A program made the translations under genes and the position numbers. The notes under the pieces were generated by a model. It worked only from the letters and a program-made list of their open reading frames with translations. It ran no database searches and had not been told where the DNA came from. DNA of 64,000 nucleotides from positions 1 through 64,000 of the forward strand of contig NZ_QRAO01000001.1 of assembly GCF_003353425.1 (NCBI RefSeq), in the 5' to 3' direction. Source of the DNA: Marinirhabdus gelatinilytica. GTDB lineage: Bacteria; Bacteroidota; Bacteroidia; Flavobacteriales; Flavobacteriaceae. This document shows positions 56,014-63,922 of the stretch, one piece after another. The stretch's first letter is position 1. Every line of letters starts with the position of its first letter.

Positions 56014-56105
56014 ACTAATGGTTAATTAATGGCAATAGTTTGGCACATAATTAGTTATTGTTTCTACTATATCTAACGCTATATTAGGTGCCTTAAATAA
56101 CTGTG

Positions 56106-56142
56106 CAAAAGTACGTGTTTATGTTTATTTTCTAAATCCAAA
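56106..56142 (-). promoter_or_regulatory. Putative promoter of the act-cox operon
   Basis: On the minus strand TACTTTTG (56113-56106) fits TAnnTTTG. A TTTG lies 25 bases further upstream (56142-56139), a little far for the consensus. The 5' leader would be about 90 bases. Confidence 0.45.
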
Positions 56143-56211
56143 TAAACTGTTAAGATGTAATTTATACTAATTCTAAATAATAAATTGCCCAGCAAAATAG
56201 TTTTTAGGTTT

Positions 56212-56219
56212 TACCTTTG
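56212..56219 (+). promoter_or_regulatory. Putative -7 box of the SPOR protein gene
   Basis: TACCTTTG lies 18 bases before the ATG at 56238, with a TTG about 24 bases upstream. It indicates that translation starts at 56238 and not at the in-frame ATG at 56217. Confidence 0.5.
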
Positions 56220-56237
56220 TATTCACAATCTAGACTC

Positions 56238-56627
56238 ATGAAAAAACAACACACACTCAATATATTCATTTTCAGTATTTTATTGGTTTTCGCCATTACA
56301 GACGTTGTGGGACAGCAAGCCACAGTGACCGTTAACCAAGATGCTAAAATCCCAGAATTACTTGACCTAAAAAAGGAACTGGAGAAAGATAATAAATTGG
56401 GGCAGGGGTTTACCATACAATTATATTATGGTGAGCTTTCACAAGCTAATAGTGTTTTGCGTAAATACAAAGCAAACTTTGCTGCCTGGCCAGCTTCTTT
56501 GGAGTACGAAACCCCCAATTATAAGATCTGGGCCGGCGATTTTGCCACACGGCTTGAGGCAGACCGGGCGTTGCTGGAGATAAAGGAGAAGTTCCCTGCT
56601 GCATTTATCTTGAAACCTTCGAAGTAA
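56238..56627 (+). CDS. SPOR domain protein, exported
   Basis: The 129-residue protein has an N-terminal signal sequence (FIFSILLVFAITDVVGQ) and a C-terminal SPOR-type fold (about 55-125): FTIQLYYGELSQANSVLRKY, then PNYKIWAGDFATRLEADRAL and FPAAFILKP. SPOR domains bind denuded glycan strands of peptidoglycan, so it is expected in the periplasm near division or remodelling sites. It stands alone, divergent from the act operon. The start at 56238 follows from the promoter position and gives a normal signal peptide. Confidence 0.85.
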   Translation: MKKQHTLNIFIFSILLVFAITDVVGQQATVTVNQDAKIPELLDLKKELEKDNKLGQGFTIQLYYGELSQANSVLRKYKANFAAWPASLEYETPNYKIWAGDFATRLEADRALLEIKEKFPAAFILKPSK

Positions 56628-56733
56628 GTTGGGCGTTGGACAAAATCAGAGCCCTTTCAGCGGTTACTAATTTTGAAAGCGTTTTTTTGAAACAACTTCA
56701 CTACAAACTATTACTGAAATTGCAAACTCAACA

Positions 56734-57771
56734 TCACGGTGCAGGATTGGGCATTCGTTCGTGAACGGACTGTATCTTGTTCAAAATCTCTTCGGAAAGC
56801 GTCACGTTTATACTATCAATATTTTCTGAAAGCTGTGCGACACTCGTTGCCCCAATAATATTTGAAGTAACAAATGGTCGCTCGTTCACAAATGCCAAAG
56901 CCAATTGTGTAAGGCTCAAACCAAACGTTTCGGCAATTTCCTTATAGGCCTTTGTCGCTTCCATCGAACTCTCTGAGCTGTACCTCGAATACCTGGGATA
57001 CAATGTAACCCTAGCGTTTGCTGGTTTCTGTCCATTTAGATACTTTCCCGTTAGCACCCCAAAACCCAAGGGTGAATATGGCAAGTAGCCTATGTTTTCC
57101 ATTTGCAGCACTTCGGTGAGACCAACCTCGTCACGGCGTTGTAACAAATTGTATGCATTTTGTACCGATACCATCTTCAGCTTTCCTTTGCGGTTTTCTT
57201 CCATATAACGCATTACACCAAAAGGGGTTTCATTGCTTAGCCCTAAGTGCCGCACTTTCCCTTCTTTCACAAAAGCTTCCAGACGCTCTAATATTTCGGC
57301 TAGATTATCCTCCCACCGCTTGTTTGGAGCGTGGTTGTAATCACGAGTGCCAAATATATTCACTGCCCGCTCGGGCCAATGCAATTGGTAGAGGTCCAGA
57401 TAGTCTGTTTGCAACCGCTTCAAACTCTTGTGGAGGGCATCTTCCAAGGATTCTTTACTGAAATCCAACTCCTCCCGGATATGGCTGAACCCGCGGGAAG
57501 GCCCCGTTACCTTTGAGGCCAAAACAATTTTGCTACGCATACCTGCCTTAGAAATCCAAGAACCGATATATTTTTCGGTAAGACCCTGTGTATCGGGTGA
57601 GGCTGGGATGGCATACATTTCGGCCGTATCTATAAAATTGACGCCTTTTTCAATTGCAAAATCTAACTGCTCGTGGGCTTCCGCTTCGGTGTTTTGGTTT
57701 CCGAAGGTCATAGTACCCAGGCAAATCTTGCTTACTTTAAGGTTGGTGTTTGGAAGGATGGTGTATTTCAT
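56734..57771 (-). CDS. Aldo/keto reductase (Tas-like)
   Basis: The 345-residue TIM-barrel reductase has the family signatures: ICLGTMTFG near the N-terminus, the catalytic NFIDTAEMY segment with Asp and Tyr, IVLASKVTGPSRG with the Lys, and LDLYQLHWPERAVNIFG with the His. A C-terminal NADPH-binding segment (FVTSNIIGATSVAQLSENID) is present. Length and motifs resemble E. coli Tas. The substrate is unknown. The start at 57771 is preferred over an ATG at 57789. Confidence 0.92.
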   Translation of the reverse strand: MKYTILPNTNLKVSKICLGTMTFGNQNTEAEAHEQLDFAIEKGVNFIDTAEMYAIPASPDTQGLTEKYIGSWISKAGMRSKIVLASKVTGPSRGFSHIREELDFSKESLEDALHKSLKRLQTDYLDLYQLHWPERAVNIFGTRDYNHAPNKRWEDNLAEILERLEAFVKEGKVRHLGLSNETPFGVMRYMEENRKGKLKMVSVQNAYNLLQRRDEVGLTEVLQMENIGYLPYSPLGFGVLTGKYLNGQKPANARVTLYPRYSRYSSESSMEATKAYKEIAETFGLSLTQLALAFVNERPFVTSNIIGATSVAQLSENIDSINVTLSEEILNKIQSVHERMPNPAP

Positions 57772-57829
57772 ATTTAGACTCCGCTCCATATGCGGATGGG
57801 TTTATTGTTTATGGCTGGCTGGACTGCTA

Positions 57830-58783
57830 TTACATCTGGTTCAGCAATTTGTTTATCTCGTCCAGTTTTGGGGTAAGGATCACTTCAATCCTTCGGTTTT
57901 TTGCTTTGCCTTCAGCCGAGGTATTGGGAGCGATGGGTGCAAATTCTCCTCGACCTGCGGCGGTTAGGTTATCCTTGGGAATAGCACTGTTTTCGGTTAA
58001 TATAGTTACAATTGCAGTGGCTCTTTTTGTGGAAAGGTCCCAGTTGTTTTGAATGTTTCCACTCCCGCCATAGGGCACATTATCTGTATGGCCCTCGATG
58101 AGTACTGCAATTTCAGGATTGTTTGCCAGGACAGTGCCCAATTGTTCTACAGCTTGGCGACCACGGCTATTTACTGCCCAGCTTCCACTTTCAAAAAGTA
58201 ATTTGTTCTCCATGGACACATATACTTTTCCGTCTCGCTGTTCTACTGTGAGGCCATTGCCCTCAAAATTGGTAAGCGCTGCAGATATGGCGTCTTTAAG
58301 CGCACGCATCTTAGCGTCTTTTGTTGCGATGATGCTCTCCAGTTCTTCCACACGTTGCGAACGGTCCTTCAGTTTTTCTTGAAGGGTCCTTAAACGGGCA
58401 TCCTCTTCGGCAAGTTGTTTTTCTTTTTCTTGAAGTTGTGCCAACAACTTTCGGTTACGCTCCAAGTTTTCGGTAAGGTTTTCAGAGCTGTTCGACTCCA
58501 ATGCATCGTAAGAGGCCTGCAAGGTTGCCAGATTTGTTTTTAATGCCGCAAGCTCCATGGCGAGACGGGTTTTTTCGGCCGTGGACTCTGCGAGTTTCTT
58601 TTCAAGGTTTGCGACGGTATATACATCGGCATTAGTATTGCCCTGTCCATCCAGCCGTGCCATTAGGGCTTCGTTTTCGGCACGGAGGGATTCGTTTTTA
58701 TCCTTTATATCTTCATATACCTGGGAGGACACGCAGCTGGTAAGTGAAATAGCAATAAGCAATAAAGTGAGTATGTTTTTCAT
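57830..58783 (-). CDS. OmpA family lipoprotein with coiled coil
   Basis: The 317-residue protein starts with a lipoprotein signal (LLLIAISLTSC), then a long coiled coil (about 30-165) rich in Glu, Lys and Ala, and ends in an OmpA-like peptidoglycan-binding domain (about 190-310) with VLIEGHTDNVPYGGSGN, WDLSTKRATAIVTIL, and KAKNRRIEVIL. It should anchor the outer membrane to the cell wall. An upstream in-frame extension runs through a repeat element (58815-58844) and is rejected; 58783 gives the correct signal, with 58792 as an alternative. Confidence 0.92.
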   Translation of the reverse strand: MKNILTLLLIAISLTSCVSSQVYEDIKDKNESLRAENEALMARLDGQGNTNADVYTVANLEKKLAESTAEKTRLAMELAALKTNLATLQASYDALESNSSENLTENLERNRKLLAQLQEKEKQLAEEDARLRTLQEKLKDRSQRVEELESIIATKDAKMRALKDAISAALTNFEGNGLTVEQRDGKVYVSMENKLLFESGSWAVNSRGRQAVEQLGTVLANNPEIAVLIEGHTDNVPYGGSGNIQNNWDLSTKRATAIVTILTENSAIPKDNLTAAGRGEFAPIAPNTSAEGKAKNRRIEVILTPKLDEINKLLNQM

Positions 58784-58814
58784 TTTGAACATATAATTAA
58801 AGCTAAGGAAAAAC

Positions 58815-58844
58815 ATCCCCCTAGCCCCCTTCAATGGGGAATTC
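58815..58844. repeat. REP-like extragenic element between ompA-like and xth genes
   Basis: The segment reads CCCCCTAGCCCCCTTC followed by AATGGGGAATTC, with C-rich and G-rich arms able to pair. This wording is typical of dispersed extragenic palindromes in Bacteroidota and other phyla. It lies between the xth stop (58863) and the OmpA-like gene start. It reads into a frame that would otherwise falsely extend the OmpA protein. Confidence 0.45.
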
Positions 58845-58862
58845 AGTTTAAGAATACTTGTA

Positions 58863-59627
58863 TTAAAATTCAAGCTCCACTAACAACGGACAGTGATCGC
58901 TGTGGTAGGCGTTGGGTAATATAACGGCTCTACTCAAGTTTTCTTGTAGGGGCTGGGCCACCATGTTGTAATCTATACGCCAACCCTTATTATTGGCACG
59001 GGCATTGGCGCGGTAACTCCACCAAGTATAATGGTGAGGCTCCTTATTAAAGTGACGGAAACTATCTATGAATCCGCTATCTATAAAATTACCTATCCAC
59101 TCGCGCTCCACGGGCAAAAATCCTGATACATTTTTATTACGCACGGGGTCGTGTATGTCTATAGCTTTATGGCAAATATTATAATCGCCACAAATCACTA
59201 AGTTAGGGATGGTTTTTTTCAACTGGTCCACATACGCTTGAAAAGCTGCCATGTACTCCAATTTATGTTCTAAGCGTGCAATATTGGTCCCGCTTGGCAG
59301 GTAAAGGCTCATAATGGAGACATCATCATAATCTACCCGTATGTTCCTACCTTCAAAATCCATACTTTCTATACCTGTTCCATATGCTACATCCTTGGGT
59401 TCTTTTTTACAGAAAATGGCAACACCACTATACCCCTTTTTTTGTGCACTGAACCAGTAATGATAAGGGTAGCCAGCTGCTTCGATTTCAGCAACGTCCA
59501 CCTGTTCTTTCATAGCCTTGGTTTCTTGGATACAGATTACATCTGGGTTTGCAGCTTGCAACCAATCCAAAAAGCCTTTTCGTATGGCGGCACGTATTCC
59601 GTTTACGTTATAGGAGATTATTTTCAT
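58863..59627 (-). CDS. xth: Exodeoxyribonuclease III
   Basis: The 254-residue enzyme of the endonuclease/exonuclease/phosphatase fold matches ExoIII. It starts MKIISYNVNGIRAA, has the catalytic CIQETKAMKEQVD (Glu), then LVICGDYNICHKAIDIH (Asp/Asn), WIGNFIDSGFIDSFRHF and the closing NAYHSDHCPLLVELEF with the Asp-His pair. It acts as an apurinic endonuclease and 3'-5' exonuclease in base excision repair. It is divergent from the DMT transporter and lies upstream of the ompA-like gene on the same strand. Confidence 0.96.
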   Translation of the reverse strand: MKIISYNVNGIRAAIRKGFLDWLQAANPDVICIQETKAMKEQVDVAEIEAAGYPYHYWFSAQKKGYSGVAIFCKKEPKDVAYGTGIESMDFEGRNIRVDYDDVSIMSLYLPSGTNIARLEHKLEYMAAFQAYVDQLKKTIPNLVICGDYNICHKAIDIHDPVRNKNVSGFLPVEREWIGNFIDSGFIDSFRHFNKEPHHYTWWSYRANARANNKGWRIDYNMVAQPLQENLSRAVILPNAYHSDHCPLLVELEF

Positions 59628-59826
59628 ATTCAGTTTATAAAGTTATAATGCAGCAACAAGTGTTCTTGTGATAGTTGATCTTTCAGCGTACTGCCTAAAA
59701 AGTTGCCACGGACAAATTTATGATAGTACACCAAGGCAAACGAACTTATGCAAAAAGGTTTTTTAAAATTAATTAACAATGTAGTAGTGTGAAAAATGCT
59801 CAACTTTGCAGCTTCAACAATTTGAA

Positions 59827-60708
59827 ATGGGCAGCAACAACCTAAAATGGCTTTATCTTGCAATTCTTTCTTTGATATGGGGAAGTTCCTTTATATTGAT
59901 AAAAAAAGGCCTGGTAGGCCTTACCGATGCCCAGCTTGGTTCCTCGCGAATTGTGCTTACGTCAATTTTTTTGTTTTCGGTAGGGTTTAAGAGTTTGAAA
60001 CAGGTGCAGAGACACCATTGGAAATGGATAGCCGCCTCTGGTTTTATATCTTCATTTTTTCCTCCGTTCCTATTTGCCATGGCGCAAAATGAAATAGACA
60101 GTGCCGTGGCTTCTATCCTTAATAGCATTGTCCCATTAAATACTGTAATTGTAGGCGCAACACTGTTTGGCATCCTTAGTTCCCGGAACCAAATAATAGG
60201 TGTTTTTATTGGGCTGGCCGGCACACTTATGCTAATCGTGGCGGGAGCCGAGTTTAATCCCAACCAAAATTATTGGTACAGCTTGTTGATAATTACGGCA
60301 ACCGTTGGATATGCGCTCAATGTGAACATTATAAAAAAATATTTGAGCGATATAAGCGCCTTGGCAGTAACAACCGGTAATTTCCTGTTCGTTTTTCTTC
60401 CCGCTCTCATCATTTTATATTATACAGGTTTTTTTGAGACTATTTTTTCTTCTGCCGAAATGCAACTTGCCTTTTTCTATGTGGTAATCCTTTCACTTTT
60501 CGGAACCGCTATTGCCAAAGTAATCTTTAATAGACTTGTACAGATTGCAAGCCCGGTATTTGCCTCTTCGGTTACCTACACGATGCCCATAGTTGCTGTT
60601 TTATGGGGTGTTGTAGATGGGGAGAGTTTTAGTATCTGGCAATTTGTGGCGGCATTGGTTATTCTTTTTGGTGTTTATTTGGGCAACAAAAGAAAGAGGC
60701 AACACTAA
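59827..60708 (+). CDS. DMT superfamily (EamA) transporter
   Basis: The 293-residue protein has ten predicted membrane helices in two EamA repeats. The first repeat contains LAILSLIWGSSFILIKKGLV and the second starts near ITATVGYALNVNIIKKYLS. The last helix ends WQFVAALVILFGVYLGNKRK. Such exporters move amino acids or metabolites; the substrate is not evident. The start at 59827 is preferred over an ATG at 59806, giving a short standard N-terminus. It is followed 68 bases later by the DUF4199 gene. Confidence 0.9.
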   Translation: MGSNNLKWLYLAILSLIWGSSFILIKKGLVGLTDAQLGSSRIVLTSIFLFSVGFKSLKQVQRHHWKWIAASGFISSFFPPFLFAMAQNEIDSAVASILNSIVPLNTVIVGATLFGILSSRNQIIGVFIGLAGTLMLIVAGAEFNPNQNYWYSLLIITATVGYALNVNIIKKYLSDISALAVTTGNFLFVFLPALIILYYTGFFETIFSSAEMQLAFFYVVILSLFGTAIAKVIFNRLVQIASPVFASSVTYTMPIVAVLWGVVDGESFSIWQFVAALVILFGVYLGNKRKRQH

Positions 60709-60776
60709 TATTGATTAAAATAATAGGTTTTTGTTAGATTTTTTCCGAAATTTAACTTTCAACAAAAATCAACCTT

Positions 60777-61238
60777 ATGTCGAAGATATATCTTAAATAC
60801 GGAGTCTTAATAGCTATTGGGCTTATTATTTACTTTGTAATCACTAAATTGATGGGACTGCACAGGTATCCAGTTTTAAGTGCCGCTAACGGAGTGATTT
60901 ATGGAGCGGGAATATTAATGGCCTTAAAATCGTATAAGACTGAGAAAAATAAGTTCAAGTATCAAAAAGGCTTTCAAGTAGGCTTTATGAGCGGGGCCAT
61001 TGCCACCTTGATCTTTGTTGCTTTTATGGCAATAAACATGTACCAGATAGACACCGAATTTTCACGAAATATCCTCGATACCTGGGGGCTCAATTACGAT
61101 AGTGGCACCTTTATCATCCTAATATCGCTAGTATTGATGGGGCTTTCTACCTCACTGGTATTAACGCTCGCATTTATGCAACTATTAAAGGAATCCTGGA
61201 ACACCAAAGACGGGAACCGAAACCAACCTATAAAATAG
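60777..61238 (+). CDS. DUF4199 domain membrane protein
   Basis: The 153-residue protein has four hydrophobic helices (about 7-25, 37-50, 72-90 and 112-138) with a soluble loop that contains MYQIDTEFSRNILDTW. It matches the Bacteroidota-specific DUF4199 family, whose function is not known. It stands between the DMT transporter and rplU, which has its own promoter starting 12 bases after this stop. Confidence 0.85.
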   Translation: MSKIYLKYGVLIAIGLIIYFVITKLMGLHRYPVLSAANGVIYGAGILMALKSYKTEKNKFKYQKGFQVGFMSGAIATLIFVAFMAINMYQIDTEFSRNILDTWGLNYDSGTFIILISLVLMGLSTSLVLTLAFMQLLKESWNTKDGNRNQPIK

Positions 61239-61249
61239 CGCACAAACCC

Positions 61250-61280
61250 TTTGTGGATTAAGATTTTAAAATTATATTTG
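61250..61280 (+). promoter_or_regulatory. Putative promoter of rplU-rpmA
   Basis: TTTG (61250-61253), a 19-base spacer and TATATTTG (61273-61280) give an exact match to the Bacteroidota consensus. Transcription would start about 61284, at the beginning of the hairpin leader. Confidence 0.75.
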
Positions 61281-61281
61281 C

Positions 61282-61308
61282 ACCCGCTTTGAAGAGAAGC
61301 GGGTTTTA
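61282..61308 (+). promoter_or_regulatory. 5' leader hairpin of rplU (candidate regulatory element)
   Basis: ACCCGCTT (61282-61289) and AAGCGGGT (61297-61304) form a perfect 8-bp stem with a 7-base loop, followed by TTTTAATTT. It sits at the 5' end of the predicted rplU mRNA, so it could act as an attenuator or as a protein-binding leader for L21/L27. It might also simply protect the 5' end. Confidence 0.45.
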
Positions 61309-61338
61309 ATTTAAAATAATTTAACTAAACGTTACGCT

Positions 61339-62049
61339 ATGTACGCAATTGTAGAGATAGCAGGGCAGCAATTTAAAGTTGCGAAAGACCAAAAGGTTTT
61401 TGTAAACCGTTTAGCCTCTGAAGAAGGGAAAAAAGTCGAGTTCGACAACGTTCTTTTAGTAGGTGACGGAGACAACATTACCATTGGCGCCCCGGCTATA
61501 GACGGCGCTCTTGTAGGAGCTAAAGTCTTAAGACACCTTAAGGGTGACAAGGTTATTGTTTTCAAAAAGAAAAGAAGAAAAGGTTACCGTGTAAAGAACG
61601 GTCACAGACAGGCCCTTTCTGAAATCGTGATCGAAAGCATTGCAACCTCTGGAGCAAAAAAGAAAGCCGCTCCTAAGAAAGAAACCAAGAAAGCTGAACC
61701 AAAAGCAGCAGCCCCTAAAGCTGAAGCAAAGAAAGAGGCTCCAAAGGCCGAAAAGAAAGCTCCAGCAAAAAAGGCAGCTCCGAAAAAATCGGCTAAGGCA
61801 GACGACCTTAAGAAAATTGAGGGTGTTGGGCCAAAAGCGATGGAAGCGATGGTTGCAGCAGGAATTGATACTTTTGCCAAAGTAGCAAAGTCGAAACCAG
61901 AAAAACTTTCTGAAATTTTGACCGAAGCTAGCTCAAGATTGGCACACCTAGTTACCGATACTTGGCCAGAGCAAGCACAATTAGCTGCAGATGGGAAGTG
62001 GGACGAACTAGAAAAATTACAAGACAAGTTAGACGGCGGAAGAAAATAA
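61339..62049 (+). CDS. rplU: 50S ribosomal protein L21 with Lys/Ala linker and helix-hairpin-helix tail
   Basis: Residues 1-105 are L21 (MYAIVEIAGQQFKVAKDQK, GAKVLRHLKGDKVIVFKKKR and RRKGYRVKNGHRQ). Ordinary L21 ends there. Here a linker of about 50 residues rich in Lys, Ala, Pro and Glu (106-154) leads to a C-terminal domain (155-236) of helix-hairpin-helix type: DLKKIEGVGPKAMEAMVAAG, IDTFAKVAKSKPEKLSEIL. The fusion is known from Bacteroidota. Its role on the ribosome is not established. It is followed 38 bases later by rpmA. Confidence 0.96.
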   Translation: MYAIVEIAGQQFKVAKDQKVFVNRLASEEGKKVEFDNVLLVGDGDNITIGAPAIDGALVGAKVLRHLKGDKVIVFKKKRRKGYRVKNGHRQALSEIVIESIATSGAKKKAAPKKETKKAEPKAAAPKAEAKKEAPKAEKKAPAKKAAPKKSAKADDLKKIEGVGPKAMEAMVAAGIDTFAKVAKSKPEKLSEILTEASSRLAHLVTDTWPEQAQLAADGKWDELEKLQDKLDGGRK

Positions 62050-62087
62050 GCCTTCCACCAAAGTTAAACCTATAAAACCGAAACAAG

Positions 62088-62351
62088 ATGGCTCATAAAA
62101 AAGGAGTTGGTAGTTCTAAAAACGGTAGAGAATCAGAATCGAAACGCCTTGGTGTTAAGATTTTTGGTGGCCAAGAGGCAATTGCCGGGAACATCATCAT
62201 AAGACAACGTGGTATGGAGCACCATCCTGCCGATAATGTATATGCTGGAAAAGACTATACATTGCACGCAAAAGTGGACGGTGTGGTAAAGTTTACCAAA
62301 AAGAGAAATAACAAATCGTACGTTTCTATCGTGCCGCACGCAGAGGCGTAG
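62088..62351 (+). CDS. rpmA: 50S ribosomal protein L27
   Basis: The 87-residue protein is L27: [20 protein letters not shown], then [20 protein letters not shown] and [20 protein letters not shown]. The N-terminal arm reaches the peptidyl transferase centre. There is no N-terminal extension needing protease trimming, as Firmicutes have. It is the second gene of the rplU-rpmA unit and is followed by a strong terminator. Confidence 0.98.
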   Translation: MAHKKGVGSSKNGRESESKRLGVKIFGGQEAIAGNIIIRQRGMEHHPADNVYAGKDYTLHAKVDGVVKFTKKRNNKSYVSIVPHAEA

Positions 62352-62376
62352 TTATTTTTAAGACCTTTGAATATTA

Positions 62377-62412
62377 AAAAATCCAACTAATCTTAATTAG
62401 TTGGATTTTTTT
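62377..62412. terminator. Bidirectional terminator after rpmA
   Basis: CCAACTAA (62383-62390) pairs with TTAGTTGG (62397-62404), flanked by A5-T and A-T7 runs. It serves rpmA on the plus strand and the convergent SH3-domain gene on the minus strand. Confidence 0.92.
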
Positions 62413-63106
62413 ATTGATTGGCAATCTCCATTTCAGAACCAAAAACCCAGCCATCTACTCTACAGCTCTCCATTTTGTACCAGTAGTAGCTTCCTACATT
62501 TTTATAATACACTTTTTCAGTAGATCTTTGAGTCAATAAAACCTTTAAATCCTTTTTAAGGGTATCTTTTATCTTAGAGTTGATATCATTGCCAGAAAAA
62601 ACAAAAGCATCACTTTTAAGCGTGGCGATAAGTGGACTATAATTTTTTGAGTTTGTATTTATACTACTAGTACAGGAATTATACACATATCCAATTTTGC
62701 TGCCCACTATCACTTTGCTCCAATTCCCAGGCTTTAAGCTGTTTACTTCACCTCCTTTCACATTTCCGTTAAGTACATAAAGCCTAGTTCCAATGACTAG
62801 GGTTTCAATTATTTCAGAAGAAAGATAGGGTCCCTTTCTTAAATTAACCCTTAAATTGTTTATATGGTAATATTCAAATACCTTTTCTCTCTCCTGAGCA
62901 ATTTCAGTAGTAGTATGATCTATGTCCTTTTTGGGTGAGGTCTCTTCTTTAGTGTAATCAACAGTTTCTGGCTCTGTTTCATCTGTTTGCCCTTGGTCTT
63001 TAAGGGTGACTTTTGGTTTATAAGGTGTGCTTGGCTTTTTTTTGACAATTATTACGAAACCCCCAATAATAACTAATACGATTAATATGAAAAGAACTTT
63101 TTTCAT
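62411..63106 (-). CDS. Membrane-anchored protein with SH3-like domain
   Basis: The 231-residue protein has an N-terminal membrane helix (VLFILIVLVIIGGFVIIVKK), an acidic, Thr-rich linker and an SH3-like segment (about 80-130) with YHINNLRVNLRKGPYLSSEI. A second such segment covers the C-terminal part (KVYYKNVGSYYWYKMESCRV, then DGWVFGSE). The tandem arrangement is like bacterial SH3 proteins that bind cell-wall or other ligands outside the membrane. I do not recognise a named family. It follows the next gene by 6 bases, so the two form a unit. Confidence 0.8.
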   Translation of the reverse strand: MKKVLFILIVLVIIGGFVIIVKKKPSTPYKPKVTLKDQGQTDETEPETVDYTKEETSPKKDIDHTTTEIAQEREKVFEYYHINNLRVNLRKGPYLSSEIIETLVIGTRLYVLNGNVKGGEVNSLKPGNWSKVIVGSKIGYVYNSCTSSINTNSKNYSPLIATLKSDAFVFSGNDINSKIKDTLKKDLKVLLTQRSTEKVYYKNVGSYYWYKMESCRVDGWVFGSEMEIANQ

Positions 63107-63112
63107 GATACA

Positions 63113-63922
63113 TTAGTGATTGGAAAGTGTTTGTTTCTTAAAAAACAGAATATAGATCCAGATGAGCATCGATGAGCCCCAAAGAACCAGCAAAGAAATG
63201 TTGATTTGATAATAGCGCCCAGAAACCTCATCGAACGTTAATATATTATCGTACTTAGTTTGAATTTCCACCTCTTGCAATTTGGTTTTTTCATTTCTCT
63301 CTTTCAAAAATTCATCGACAACGTTTGGGATAGACCTATTAACAGCGTGCAAGTTATCTGCCCTTGGTTGATAATAAGCTTCTATATTATTATCGGAAAG
63401 GTTCAAATGTTCCCCAAAGTGATGGCTGTTTCTTGCAATACCAACCAATAGCGCTGAAGTGAGCAACGCTAGCTGAAGATAGCTTGGCACTTTCTGGAAT
63501 TGTTCAATAGTTGCTGAATCTCTTTTTGAGATTTCTTTTACTATCAAATAAATTGAAAAAACAACAACCTGGATTATAGCGGCAAAAATAATGAGCTGGA
63601 ATAAAAACGGATACCTAAGTGCTTCATCGCCTGCAAAGAGTATTGCAGCAATAGCCGCAACTATAGAGCCACTTCTAGATAACTTAATTTTTAAATCCTG
63701 ATTTTTCGTAATATGCTTTTGTCTCACCATGGTGAAAACAATTGTACTGAATAAAATAATTATGAAAATCGCGAAAAGTAGTTGCCACTGCATATTGGTG
63801 ACCTCGTAATTGGGCAACTTCAATAACGCAATAACAGCAGTGATACCAATTAAATATATTGGCGTATCCAGAGCAGATAAACCGCTCATGTTTTTGATAG
63901 AGTCACCTATTAGATTATCCAT
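63113..63922 (-). CDS. Polytopic membrane protein of unknown function
   Basis: I do not recognise this 269-residue protein. It has about five hydrophobic helices in the first half and a last one near 238-258 (ISLLVLWGSSMLIWIYILFF). The segment between (about 165-235) is hydrophilic, with ENLHAVNRSIP-like and FLKERNEKTKLQEVEIQTKY coiled character, and would face the periplasm or cytoplasm. The gene is the upstream member of a two-gene unit with the SH3-like protein, which suggests a shared function. The 78 bases to the window end show no further feature. Confidence 0.75.
   Translation of the reverse strand: MDNLIGDSIKNMSGLSALDTPIYLIGITAVIALLKLPNYEVTNMQWQLLFAIFIIILFSTIVFTMVRQKHITKNQDLKIKLSRSGSIVAAIAAILFAGDEALRYPFLFQLIIFAAIIQVVVFSIYLIVKEISKRDSATIEQFQKVPSYLQLALLTSALLVGIARNSHHFGEHLNLSDNNIEAYYQPRADNLHAVNRSIPNVVDEFLKERNEKTKLQEVEIQTKYDNILTFDEVSGRYYQINISLLVLWGSSMLIWIYILFFKKQTLSNH

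Noticed and set aside
59630-59863. Minus-strand 77-codon frame between xth and the DMT transporter
   Set aside because: It spans the divergent promoter region, overlaps the transporter N-terminus and shows no recognisable domain. Its end looks somewhat protein-like, but nothing supports translation.
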